Assembly: GCA_016987375.1 (NCBI GenBank)
Contig: PJRA01000198.1
Span: 592,496-642,123, forward strand
DNA from: Brachionus koreanus
Taxonomy: Eukaryota; Rotifera; Eurotatoria; Ploima; Brachionidae
Length of the DNA: 49,628 nucleotides
Direction of reading: 5' to 3'
The notes under the pieces are model-generated. The model searched no databases. It was not told the origin of the DNA and saw only the letters and a list, made by a program, of their open reading frames with translations. A program made the translations under genes and the position numbers. Positions within the stretch are counted from its first letter, which is position 1. Each line of letters starts with the position of its first letter. This document shows positions 19,701-31,184 of the stretch, piece by piece.

Positions 19701-22700
19701 AAAAATTTTTACTCAAGTCTGATTAAAATCTAAAATTAAAATTATTAAATTTAAAAATATTTGAATTATTATTTTGTTCTTTTTGTTTGCAATTATATCT
19801 GCATTTTAAGAACAACCATTTTGAACAAATTTAAAGTAAGTTATCCCTTGAAAATTCCACGAGACCTACAACCATGTATTTAAAAGCGAAAAAATTTGAA
19901 AATTTTAAAAAATTTTTTCAGCTTATATTACATGTTTTTAAGCATTGTAATTAATCAAATTTTAAAACTGAGAAGTTAAAAATTTTAAAAATCTCTTGAT
20001 TTTCTTTTCAATGCTACAAGATATCGTCAATTGTGAAGCATTAAAATCACTTGTAAATTGAAAAGTGATAAGCTTATTGACCTTCCAAACATTGGTATAG
20101 ATCAATTAATATATTTTTGTCAACATTAAAATATTCCGGATCTTCACTTGATCTCTCTGTTACTTCAATTTCTGTGACTTAGGTCTTCTCTGGTTCAACC
20201 ATTTTTTTCTAATAGGTTAATATCGAAAATAAAACGTTTTATATGCTCTGCTTTTTTTAGTTAAAGTTTTTTATCAGTATTCTTATTGTTTTTCTATTTT
20301 GTAGTAGAATAATTAATAATATTAATAACAAAAAATTTTTATTTATTCAAATATATGTATCCTGGGATACATATATGTATTTTTCTACAAAATACTTTTT
20401 TAAAATACAAAATTATTTTATCATTTTTTATTCAAGATCATGTTTTTGCTTCATTTCAAATTTATTTTTTGATGATTAGACAAAAATCAAATTTTTTTAC
20501 AATAAAAAAATAATATTATTTAATTTCTTACTAATCAAATGATGCTTTTTTAATTTTGAAAAATTTCAAATAAAATAAGTAATCAAAAAAACAGTCTAAA
20601 ATTATTTAATGTGAAAATTTTTTTGTTTACCTAAATTTTATGCTAAAGAAATTGCTTAATTAAATTGATAAAAATCTTACTCGAGAATTCTTTATGTCCA
20701 AACAAGTGCAAAGCAAAATAACCACATATTTAGTGGTCAATTTTACGTTTTCTTTTATTAAATTTAAGCCTTCGTCTTGTAACAGATGAGGATAATTGAT
20801 GTTTATAAACGATTGATTTCCAATAAATAGCTTGATATTTTCTCTATGTATACAAGAAACATTTAAATTGCACATATAATCTACCGATTTAATATAAGGA
20901 ACATTGACAAAATTTTGGCTTATATTCAATGGCAGAAGCACCAAGCCACTTAGACTTGGCACAGAATATTCATCTTCAATGTCATCGGTCTGTTTTATTA
21001 TACCCAAGTTTTGAAAAATACTGGTCAGATCGTCTGTAGATAAATTCTGTAATGAAGACCAAATGAATCTGGGACTGTAGGTGAAATCACAGGTAAGAAA
21101 GCCTTCAGACAATCTTGATTGTGGATGATAGCTATCTTGCATGTCTTCCTTTTGCTCATGACTGAATATTTCCATCAATGCAACTTGATTTTCACCATTA
21201 GAAAGTATGAATTTGTCCCATAAAAACAATGAATTATCTAAAAATTTCTCTAAGAAAGAATCAAACACTCTAAATTCCAATAAATCACTATAATCATCAG
21301 CAGAATCAACATTTTCTTTTTTTAAATGAATTTCTTTGTGAACATAATTCCAAAATCCACATGGATGCAGACGATTAGAAGTTGGCTCAACTGATTCCAA
21401 ACTGTTCTGACCCAGAATTTTATATTCCACTAAGCCAGATGCTTCATCTATTTTTTCTATTTTAGCTGCAGTGATATAGCTTTTAATAATGTCATCATAA
21501 GTGACCAGCTCAGTTTGGTCAATTTCTTTTTCAATCTCTACCAACATACCAGGTTGAAATTTGAATGTATTAGCAAATTTGGACTAAGAAACAAAAAATA
21601 TTTTTAATTTTATTTGAATAAAAAATTCATTTATCTAACCTTTGGTTTCAAATGATTTATATCAAAAAAAAAACTACTCTTTCCGCCTTTATTCACTTCT
21701 ATAAAAGGAGTTATTTTTGATGATGTATCTTCGATAAGATAGTACCCAATTAATTCATTGTTATAGTAAAATAATATTTTGTAGCCTTTGTTCTAATTAA
21801 TTTTTTGTTTAGAATTTAAGTTATTTTTTTTTTATTTTTTTTTCGTTATTTACGTCAGAATCGATTTGAATTTTGATTCTATCACCTGAATTTATTTTCC
21901 ATGCATCAGTGTTTTTGAGAATATTGGTAGGCTTTCTTTCACCTAAGGCTTCGATTTCTTTCATAAGTTGACTTTTAAGATCCTTAAATAATTAATAAAA
22001 ATAAACCGCTTTATTTGATTAGAAAAGTTAAAGTATAACTTGTTGAGCCAACGATAGTCCATTTTTGTGTTCTGATGATTGAATATTTTTTAATTTGAAA
22101 ATTTTTTTCTAATTTTAAAAAAATTAATTAGTTTTCTTTTTAAATATTTTTATTTATTTAGCAAACTTTTATTTTGTATCTTTGATTCTCAATTTGCTCA
22201 TTCTTACCATCATTTAGCTTAAAAATCTTTCTTGTTTTGGACGACATATACACACGGTATACTTCATTATTTGAATCTCTGAAAGAAAAAAAATTAATAA
22301 TTGTTAAATTTGGTACAAGTAAAAAATTTATTGCAAAATAACCTAATTAACACTCCACATGTATCGACACAGTATTCATTAGTGAATGTAGTTGTGTAAT
22401 AGTTGAAATCAAATGGAGTCATTGTCTCGCTTCCCTCATATGTCATGTATTCATCACCAGACTTATAAATCGAACCATTAGAGAAATTTTCTATCTTGGC
22501 AGGAATCAGCGCTTGATTTGAATTCACTTTTAGATCCCAAAATTTGTTTGTTGTCACCATTGGAAATAGTGTTCTAAAAGATTCCTAAACACAAATTATC
22601 AAGTTATTTATTAATTTCAAAAAAATTTTTTTTTTTTACATGCACTAGCTTTGACCAATTTGAGTCAACAGAGCACATTTTGCAAGTAAACTGGTGTCTA

Positions 22701-25441
22701 TTAGTCCTAGCAAATTTATGATTGACCAGTAAACTCACTGGATCCGAGTTTATCAAATCTTAAATCGAATAACTACTAATTTTAGAAAGATTTTTTAATT
22801 TCATACCAATGTATTCATCACTAATATTGGTACTAACATTTCCATGCATGGCTTGACCTTCGTTTTGTAAACATACATACTAAATAATTTTATTAAAAAA
22901 ATTAAATAAAATAAAACAACAAATAAATTCTTTACTCTGAAGGGTATTTTTTTTCTCATTAAAAAGCCCTCAAAAACTATTTTGTACTCATTGAACATTA
23001 AAATTATCATTTTGTTTAGATTGTTTAAATTTTTAGAAAACTCTGTATTATCAACAAGAAGAGTTAGATCAACGGTGCGTAGCATTAGATGAATTTGTTC
23101 TTTATTTTATAAAACTTTATGAAGCTAAAAATTCAAAATTGAAAAATTTTTACTTTTGGACTCTTCGTACAAAAGACACAGATTCATAGATCCTTCTTGG
23201 CATATTAGACAATTCTCGCTTCTATAAAATACATTTGGCAGCAATAAAAACTTAGACATCAACTCATTAACTACTTGGTTAGGTAGTTTGTAGTACAAAT
23301 TAACTGTAGTTCTGATTTTAAGACTTCCGTCTTGATTTTTTGGCCAAAATTCTCTATAAGACTGCTTTGATCTTTCTTTACAATTAGCTAAATATATTGG
23401 AAATAGTAAGCGTTCATTTAAATTTCCAGTTTTGCACAGGATATTCAATGATTCCAAAATCTCAATTGCTATTTTGAAATTTTTATCCTCTAGCTTTAAG
23501 TGATCTAAAACTTCTTTTCTATAAAACAAATCCATGTTTACCAAATGGATGTTTTTTGTTGAGTCATATTTGATTATTTTGCAACTCTCCAGATAATCGA
23601 TAATTAATTTGATCAAATTAAAAAACCATTTTATGTCCGATATAATTATAAGTTGACCATTTGATAACTCAAATAGCAAAACATCCCCCTAGAAGAACAA
23701 AATCAATATTTTTTTTAATAATTTTTTTAATAATAAAATTACAAGAAAATTTTTAAAAGTTAAAAAATCTTCAATTAGCCGTCCTTTTTTTCCCTCTTGC
23801 AATTTACTTTTAAAATCAAAGCCTTCATAATCAAAGCATTCATTTAGAAATTCTTCAAATTCAATGATATATTGATTAGCCGATTTTTTAATGAGAATTT
23901 CACTCAAGAGTTTGAACGGCTCTGCCTGTACACGCTGGTCTAAATCAGCATTTAATTCTTGCAAAATTTCGTCTCCAGTAGAATTGTCTTTTAAGTTTAT
24001 AAATTTAATAGTTGATGAATTTTCTATCAATTTTTCTGTTTTGAATTTTAAACGAAATTTGTCACGGAACGTTTCTTGCTCAAAAAATTTCACTTTATCA
24101 AGCGAATCACAGAACAATTTCTCCTCATGTTCAATGCATTGGACAGCTTTTTTTAAACTAGCGAGCAACTTTGGCACCATTTCATCATCAGCACTATTTT
24201 TAACAATCAAAACTATTTTTAAATAATCAACAGCCTTGAAAATATTTAATATAACAATTAATTTTGTCAGCAAAAAAAATTGAAAAAAAAAACTTGATTT
24301 ATTATGTCCAAAAATTTATCAGTCAAGTCTTCCATAAAATGAGCTGCATCTTTGTACAAGTTAAAATCAAGAAAAATCACCAAAATTGAACTTGATGTGT
24401 TGATTGCAATGCGATGGTTCTAAGAATAAAAATTTATTTTAAATATGTTCTGTTTTTTTTTTCTAAACAACTTGTTGATAAACAAGCGAGTCCAGCTCTA
24501 AAAAATTGAAAATTTTTTTTTCATAAAAAATTTTCTCATATTCAAATTTAAAATTTTTGGCAATTGTTTTCTTTTCGGTTAGCAGGCCAACAAAACTGCT
24601 TCCTGTGCCATTTAGAACTAGAATTTTAAATGTGTTCAAATCCGAACTTGATTCATCTAAGTAGCCAAATTCCTTATTGTGAAAAATATCCCTTTTTTCT
24701 GATTTAAAAAAATGACTGAATATATTTGTACAGCCAGTGCATTTTTTTGAATGAATCAAATCATCTGTTCCACTAGCAGCGTTCATTAGATCAATACCAA
24801 AATCTGTGATAAAACGACACGAGTCAAGAGTTATTTGATCCAAAATTTTCCACATATCAATTTGGTTAAAGTACTTGTAAAATATGTAGAAAACTGAATC
24901 AGTTAAACAGTCTATGGAATCGAAATTAAGATTTCTTATTATTTTATTTTCGTCATTTATTTTATCAAAATAGTCTTTAAAATTCTTTAAATTGCAATAG
25001 TCATCGAAGTCAATTTTGTCACTGATGTTAAAGGAGACCAGAGCCTCAGTTTTTTTTTTAATTGAATGTTTATAAAATCCAGGAATGTTCGGGTTGTCAA
25101 GGATGTCAGCATAATTCGGAAATGTATAGTTGGTCAGCTCGTATAGTTGGTTCTGTGTTTGCTGCTCTTTTTTGCATTTTTTTGTTTTATTCTTTTGATC
25201 TTAAAAAAAAAAAATTTTTTTAATTTTAATTAAATTTTTTAATTTATTAGATCAAAACCAAAATAATTTATTTTATTTAAGTGATACCTTTGTTAATTGG
25301 TGGCAATGCGTTAGTTACTTCGCTCATCAATTTTAATTTAGAAAAGGAGGAAATTTTTGATTTATCTTTTTTTTTTATTTCTTGTATGGAAACGTTTTCG
25401 GCACCATTTTCCTCACCAAAGTCATGATTAGCCTTTTCCAT
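13735..25441 (-). CDS. Giant ROCO protein: pseudo-Roc-COR, SPRY/MBT-like, LRR-Roc-COR-TIR-TIR
   Basis: Sixteen exons from 25441 down join with matching phases: 25288-25441, 24472-25199, 24294-24419, 23743-24234, 23154-23688, 22936-23099, 22807-22879, 22640-22758, 22343-22584, 22208-22278, 22040-22071, 21854-21982, 21640-21792, 20681-21583, 17606-19612, 13735-16602; about 2931 residues. Residues 248-254 (NGTGSSF) sit where a Roc P-loop should be but lack the Lys; a COR-like region follows (501-760, GDVLLFEL, KIRTTVNLYYKLP). A SPRY-like segment (925-1000) and an MBT-like one (1013-1090, FQPGMLVEIE, LHPCGFW) come next. Then LRRs (1470-1780) with an EF-hand loop (DYDDNMFLDYKE), an intact Roc (GLGGAGKTS, DFAGQ, GTHID), COR, and two TIRs (2321-2454, 2471-2619). 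Such proteins are NLR-like signalling GTPases. Exons 11 and 14-15 are the weakest joins: the 1068-bp intron at 19613-20680 could instead separate two genes, the upstream one stopping after RVRFLSI. Confidence 0.82.
16603..17605. other. intron between Roc and COR exons
   Basis: 1003-bp intron with donor GTAAGT at 17605 and acceptor TTTTTTAAAG ending at 16603. The 17150-17470 part is less AT-rich than the rest but has no recognisable coding content. The 16740-16870 part has short inverted words around TCATCGATGA. Nothing else is seen. Confidence 0.6.
19613..20680. other. long intron (or intergenic gap) before the LRR exon
   Basis: 1068 bp between a strong donor (CGA-GTAAGA) and an acceptor (TTTATTAAAG). 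It contains the perfect palindrome at 20351-20376 and no credible coding sequence. It is the only place where the ROCO model could be split into two genes. Confidence 0.55.
20351..20376. repeat. perfect palindrome in ROCO intron
   Basis: ATATATGTATCC (20351-20362) and GGATACATATAT (20365-20376) are perfect inverted repeats with a two-base spacer, so the site could extrude a cruciform. Function unknown. Confidence 0.7.
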
Positions 25442-25835
25442 TTTTAAAGTCAAATAAAACTTAAGAATTATTATGAAATAAAAAAAAAAGTTTAGAGGAA
25501 TCACTATGGAAACATTTGAGTTCTACTTTAACTTGAAAATAAATATTTGTTGTGTTAAATGAGCAAATTTGGTGGCTTATTAAAAGCCTTTTAGGATCAA
25601 ATGATCTTACTTAAGAATGATCAAATTTAGCTTTGGATTTAATTTTAAATAAAAAAATTTAAATTTTTTTTTATAATTTGAATTTAGGGACAAACAAATT
25701 TTTTTATTAAAAAACATATAAAAAAAATTTCAACAAGCACATTACTAAAAATTTAAATTTAATTTACAATCTATCTGAAACCAAAATATTCGATTAAGAA
25801 AATAATAGAAAAAAAAGAGACAAAGTTAAAAATAA
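25442..25835. promoter_or_regulatory. spacer between Dr1 and ROCO start
   Basis: 394 bp between the Dr1 stop and the ROCO ATG, both on the minus strand, so it holds the Dr1 3' UTR and the ROCO promoter/5' UTR. Short overlapping inverted words around GATCAAATGATC and GAATGATCAAATT lie at about 25592-25628. No defined promoter element is visible. Confidence 0.35.
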
Positions 25836-26375
25836 TTAGTCATAATTGTCATCATCTTCTTGTGTAGTAACACTTGACTTAAGGACCGGATTGATCAATT
25901 CCTGATTTAGAGAAGCCTGACGTTGCAACGCTTGCTGAGCTTCTTGCTGCATTCTCTGCCATTCCTCTTTATTGTCCATTATTTGCTGTTGCTTTCGAGC
26001 TTCGGCAAAGAGCAAATTTTGCTGTCTTAGTAATTCTTCTTGAGGGATGCCAGGCTTGTCAAGTTTATTCTTGATTCGGCGTCTCTTGTCAACTTCTTCC
26101 TGCATTTGTTTCATTACTTCTACGCAATCGTTTTTGTACTCACCGAAGCCTAAGTTATCCAATGCAAGTAGCACATGATCAGGCAAAATGAGCCTTTTTG
26201 ACTGATTTTCGCATACTAGATTGGATTCAGTTGCTAGCAGATGAATAAATTCATTGCATGATGTGACAATCAAGTCTTTGGCATCTCCGCTTAGTCTCAC
26301 TTGAGGTAGTAGCTCTTTTATTAATTTGTACATGGCTGATTTTGGCACGCATAGATCGTCGTCATTGTCACTCAT
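25836..26375 (-). CDS. DR1: Dr1 / negative cofactor 2 beta
   Basis: Histone-fold subunit of NC2, which with DRAP1 binds TBP on promoters and blocks TFIIA/TFIIB entry; also a subunit of the ATAC acetyltransferase complex in animals. 179 residues in one exon, close to the usual 176. After MSDNDDDLCVPKSAM the histone fold spans about residues 10-85 (KLIKELLPQVRLSGDAKD, ATESNLVCENQSKR, LILPDHVLLALDNLGF). A linker with EVMKQMQEEVDKRRR leads to the Gln-rich, Ala-rich C-terminal helix (QQEAQQALQRQASLNQE) that is typical of Dr1, and an acidic end (EDDDNYD). Start is the first ATG and matches the family. It lies 394 bp upstream of the ROCO start codon on the same strand. Confidence 0.96.
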   Translation of the reverse strand: MSDNDDDLCVPKSAMYKLIKELLPQVRLSGDAKDLIVTSCNEFIHLLATESNLVCENQSKRLILPDHVLLALDNLGFGEYKNDCVEVMKQMQEEVDKRRRIKNKLDKPGIPQEELLRQQNLLFAEARKQQQIMDNKEEWQRMQQEAQQALQRQASLNQELINPVLKSSVTTQEDDDNYD

Positions 26376-28716
26376 TTTTCAATTTGTTATGATTGTGTTT
26401 TGCGTTACAGGTTAAGAAATCGATTGCGATTTTTATATGCCGATATTATAAGCTTTTTATCAATTTATTATGAATAAATTTCGAATAAGTAGCCAGCTAT
26501 CAAATTTGATAGGCTCACATTTGTTTACATGATTGCAAAATAAACTTGACATTCTTTTAGATTTGACTTAAACATTATAGAGCATTTTAAACGGTATGAA
26601 AAGGTATCTAGTAGCAAAAAAATTTACTATTAATTACTTTAGTGGATTGAAAATAAATGATTAAACAAAAATAAATATTTTTAGTTTTATTTTTTAATTT
26701 ATTTGAAAAAAAAATAAAATCCTTAAGAATTAAGAAAGTTTTTCCTATATTAATCGCATCTATTTTATCACAGATATTTTTTAATATTTGAAAATCTCTA
26801 AAAAAATTAATAGGGTTTATATAATCATGGTATTTTTTTGTTTTGCAGATCAACTTGAAAAGTAGCTTTTGAATTTTGTTTATAAAATATTGTTTGATTA
26901 TTTTGAATTTTAATAAAATTAAATAAATTAAATACAAAAAAGAAAAAAATTTAAAATTTGACTAATTTTTCTAGTTTCAGAACTTTTTCAATAAAGTTTT
27001 GTAAAACAGAACCGATATGGTGAAGAAAATGTTATTCATTTAACTATTTCTTTGCATAAGAATTTCTTAAATAATAAAAAATTTCGTTTTTAAAATTTTC
27101 AAAAAACTTTTCCTAACCCACAGCACCTCATTCTATTGCTACGACGCTATATTTCCAACAACAATACTCTAAACTCTTTCTCATTTTAACTACAATTTTC
27201 ATTAACACTCAAAGGACCGGTGTCGATTTGACATATTTTCTTATGCTCTATATCTTTGGGATCACTCATCAGATTTTCATAAATTCAATTTTACTTTAAA
27301 ATATTTATTTAAAGTAAAAGATTAAGAAAATTTTGAAAAGATATAATTCATTCTTTTTAAGATATATGAGTATAAAAAAGTTTCAAATTGTCACCGGTCC
27401 ATTGAGTGTTAAATTAAAATTTTGAATGGAAATCATTAATTCTGTACAAAATGAAACCCAAACATTCTTAAATCATACCACATGCTCCAAAGACATGTTT
27501 TAAATATTGCATTAAAATTAAGCTCCCAGTATTAATGCAGCATCACATCTTAACGTTTTTTCTTAGAAAAATAAAAATAAAATAATCATTTATCAAAAAA
27601 ATTATTTTGAAATTTTTCATAAAAACAAGCAAGGCAATACGGTAATAGACAATTAAAAGTTAATTTTTATCAAAATTATGAGTTTTAAAACGTTTTATTG
27701 AAAAAAAGTATAATTTTTGATTTGAGAAATAAATCTAATTGTGCAATAACTATTTTAAAAGAAAAGAGAAATAGTTTTAAGCATTAGCTAATAAAGATGA
27801 TGGCTCGCGAGTGCAAATTATTGGCATTATTGTGAAATTTTCGAAGGATTTCATACCTAAGATTTAGAATTTATTCTATAATCTTAATTTTAAATTTAGC
27901 AAGATAGATTTTTTTTCAATTTTATCAAAGTTAATCTGAAAAATTAAGGCAATATATTCTATTATGTTTTAAATATTTTTTTTTTCTATTTTAAGTTTTT
28001 GTTTTTTGAATAGCTTTTAGAAAATAAAAAATAATTCTTTAAAATATTTGATTTAAAAATCAAACCTTTTTTAAAAAAAATAGTTTGAAAATATAATTCT
28101 TAATAACTAAACTTTTAATGAGAAAAAATAAGTGTTTAAGCATTTTTTGCTTAATTTAATCAATTGTTTAAAATTTATTTAATAGTTTATTTTAAGCATA
28201 TTTTTTAAAATTAAAGGGGTTGATTTCACTAAAAGCTTTAAAACATATATAGCTTATTCAAATTTTAATAATTTAATCAAAAAGTTTTTATTTTATTTTG
28301 CTTTAAAATTTTATTTTTAAATGAGGTAACTTCAGACAGGTGACTTTCTTATGAAATTTTTAAGAAGTGAATAATATGAAAGCTTTAATTTCTATATATA
28401 TATTTGAATGAGTAAATGATTTTTCATATTATTCTTAAATTTTAAAATTGAGATTTCATTTCAAAAAGTTAAATTTTAAATCTTTTTGATATAAAATGAA
28501 ATTAGATTGAAGCATTTTTGCCCTAGGAATTATCAATTTTAATCTATAAACAAAAAAAATTCACAAGAAAATTTCAATCAAGGTTTTTAGTAAATATTTT
28601 TGGCTAAGCTTTAATTTGATTAAAAGATATCCGAAATGATAAGATCAGTTTTAGTATTAAATTAAATGTTTGCTTAGTTTTTTATTTCACAAATATATTT
28701 TTAAAAAATGCATTCT
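26376..28716. other. gene-free spacer between Dr1 and MPV17L2
   Basis: 2.3 kb of AT-rich DNA. The only structured unit is the TTAA-flanked inverted-repeat element at 27202-27412. A weak hairpin pairs AATAATATGAAA (about 28370) with TTTCATATTATT (about 28423). The longest open frames consist of Ile, Lys, Phe and Asn codons and are not credible genes. Confidence 0.55.
27202..27412. mobile_element. piggyBac-type miniature element (TTAA-flanked)
   Basis: The left end TTAACACTCAAAGGACCGGTG is answered at the right by CACCGGTCCATTGAGTGTTAA, an inverted repeat of about 30 bases with few mismatches. TTAA is the target site at both ends (27202-27205 and 27409-27412). TTAA target choice and CACTCAA-like ends are features of piggyBac elements. 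At 211 bp with no coding capacity it is non-autonomous. Confidence 0.85.
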
Positions 28717-29476
28717 CTAATCAATATTCTAGAAAAATAAAAAAATTATATTCCAAAAAAAAATGCTTAAAAAATCTTACGCTGAACATTAAGAACGATA
28801 ATAATGCATTCCATAAAACCGAAAGAAAATTGATATACAACAAACGGTAAATGTTTGGAATAAAATAAAAATTTATAAACTGACATAGGGGCCAAATTGA
28901 GCAATCATACTTTAAAAATAAAATAAAATAAAATTTATTTAAAGTTGAGATAAAATTATCTTACCAAATAGATGGTCAAAAATTTTTCCCTAAAAGTTCG
29001 ATAAATTTCCTTTAAATGCTTTCCGTCCAGGGTATGAATAACAGTAATGAACAAAACGTTGAATACCGGAGCGGCCAATAACTGGTCATAAAGCATTTTT
29101 CTAATTATAGATTTTCGATTTCTTAAAGGATATTTTTTATCTAAGAACACATACCAGTAGTGTCCAAATGGCCCTGTTAGCAAACCAACAGAAGTTACTT
29201 TAACTTAATAATTTACTTTAAATAAAAATTTTAAAAAAACTATTTTTTTTTGAAAATACTTGTTCTAATAAAATCATAGTTTTGAACAACTGAATGATTG
29301 TCTTGGGTCAAATTATGGTTTGATTTGTTAGTAAGACGAATTTCAATATACTGTGATAATGCATCTCCTATTCCCAGTAAGCCCATTGTTGATAAGGTGT
29401 TAGATAACAAAAGATTATTTTTAAAAATTCGTTTACAATAACGAAAAGAGTAGTTCAGTTTGGAAACCAAAGCCAT
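28717..29476 (-). CDS. MPV17L2: MPV17-like protein 2 (mitochondrial inner membrane)
   Basis: Member of the Mpv17/PMP22 family; the human protein sits in the mitochondrial inner membrane and is needed for mitoribosome assembly. Four exons from 29476 down: 29260-29476, 28965-29203, 28781-28909, 28717-28728; 198 residues (human 206). Family marks in order: LLLSNTLSTMGLLGIGDALS, GPFGHYWYVFLDKKYP, KMLYDQLLAAPVF, FREKFLTIYL, and SIWPLCQFINFYFIP with LWNALLSFL. Introns are 56, 55 and 52 bp. The last exon is only 12 nt (NID-stop). It rests on a good donor (AGC-GTAAGA) and acceptor (TTTTTCTAG); without that splice the frame would run on into about 15 hydrophobic residues encoded by AT-rich DNA. The ATG at 29476 gives MALVSKLNYSF; an upstream in-frame start would need TTG. 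Confidence 0.92.
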
Positions 29477-31184
29477 TATGGTAAAAATCAAAAAACGAAA
29501 ATTGGTTCAAATTTTATCAATTTAACTTAAATGTTAGACTATCTCATATCTTTATCATATGATCAAATTTTTATGCTTTTTGAGACAAAGACGGCATTTA
29601 CGAATTAATGGAAATTTTTGGGAAAAAAAGGCTGAATAATTTCAAATTATTATAATTTTTCAGATTTTTCTAGCTTTATATGTACATATATAAGCAAATA
29701 GGCAATTTTTTTGCTATTGTTTTTATGTCTGTCTAGATTTTAGAGTTTGTTTATCAAAATTTGTGAAATTTTGCATCATATAAGTAATGTTTCTATAATC
29801 GGATTTTTTGCTTTTTAAAGTAAGAGCAAAATTAAAAAAAATGAGAATTGGCTTTTTTTCAAATAGTTTTATTTTTGATAATCATTAAATTTGAAGTATT
29901 AGGGCTAAAAAATAAAATTAAAAGTGAACGTATGTGCTAATTTTTAAACACAATCCAATTACCAAAAATATTCAACTTAGATAATAATTTAAAAATAGGT
30001 TAATATGCCAAAAAATTTGGGACTTTATGAACCTCATGAATTGCTTTGACTTTGATCTTTTGTTGGGTACACTTTGTCTTTGAAAAATCACCAAATAAAT
30101 ACTTTTAAAAAAATTTTTATTCCCCTATTCAAAAACTTAACTAGTCTTTTATAGTGCAATCACAATGGTATTGTGAAATACAAATGCTGATCGAACAAAA
30201 ATTCTTTCTTTTTTCTTTTAATCAATATGATTTTAATTGATTATTGATTAGGAAATCTAATCAATTTAATTTATTAAAAAATGAATACTTAATTAAAAAA
30301 CATAATTTTTTATTTAAATACAAAATAAATATATCTTTATTTAATAAATATATGTCGACGCTTTTAGGTAAAATTTTATATAAAAATTTAACTTTACCAA
30401 TAAAATTATATTTTATTAAAAAAATTTTATTTAAAAAAAAACAACCATAGACTTTTTACAGTGTTTTTTAACGTAATTTAAAACATCTCATGGGCGATGT
30501 TAAAAAAAAAATTTAAAAAGTAAAATAAAATCTATTTTAATATGATTTGAGGAGTAGTTCTAGGATTTTTCTGTGTTTCTCACTTTATTCTCTAAAAAGG
30601 TACTTTATTGTAATATGTTATTTAAATGTTGAAAATTTCTATACATCAACATAGCGAATTAAGTTAACAAATTTTAAATTAACACGTGAACAAAAAAAAG
30701 TAACATTTTAGACTCGTGTTGAAGTCTAATTGCTAGTTTGGTTGGTGACAATTTTAAAATTAAAAGAAATTTAAAGTTTAAACATTTATTTATTAAATTC
30801 CAAAAAAACAATAAGTAAAAATATCACAAATACATGTTTCACTAGCCCTCAAATGAAGCCGATTACTATTGAAATTATACAATGGAGTGAAAAGCTACGG
30901 TTTAATCCACAACAGTTAATGTATTGCATAAAAAATTAGGTGAAAATTATGTTCATTATACTAATATGAACATGATTTATCACATATGTTCACTTAATCG
31001 AAAAAAAAAATTTTATATATATTTAAAATATTGATGAATTGTTTTTTATTAATTTTGATTAATTCTAGTTGAATTTTTTAAAGAATTTAGTTTTTTACAA
31101 AAGAAAATTTTTAACAATAAATAAATGCTTCTAAATTTCAAATCAAGATTATTTTTTATGTATTAAAAATGTAATTTTAAACCG

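Noticed and set aside
30244..30450. 68-codon plus-strand frame in the gene-free region
   Set aside because: Nearly all Lys, Asn, Ile, Leu and Phe from AT-rich DNA, with no start context or similarity.
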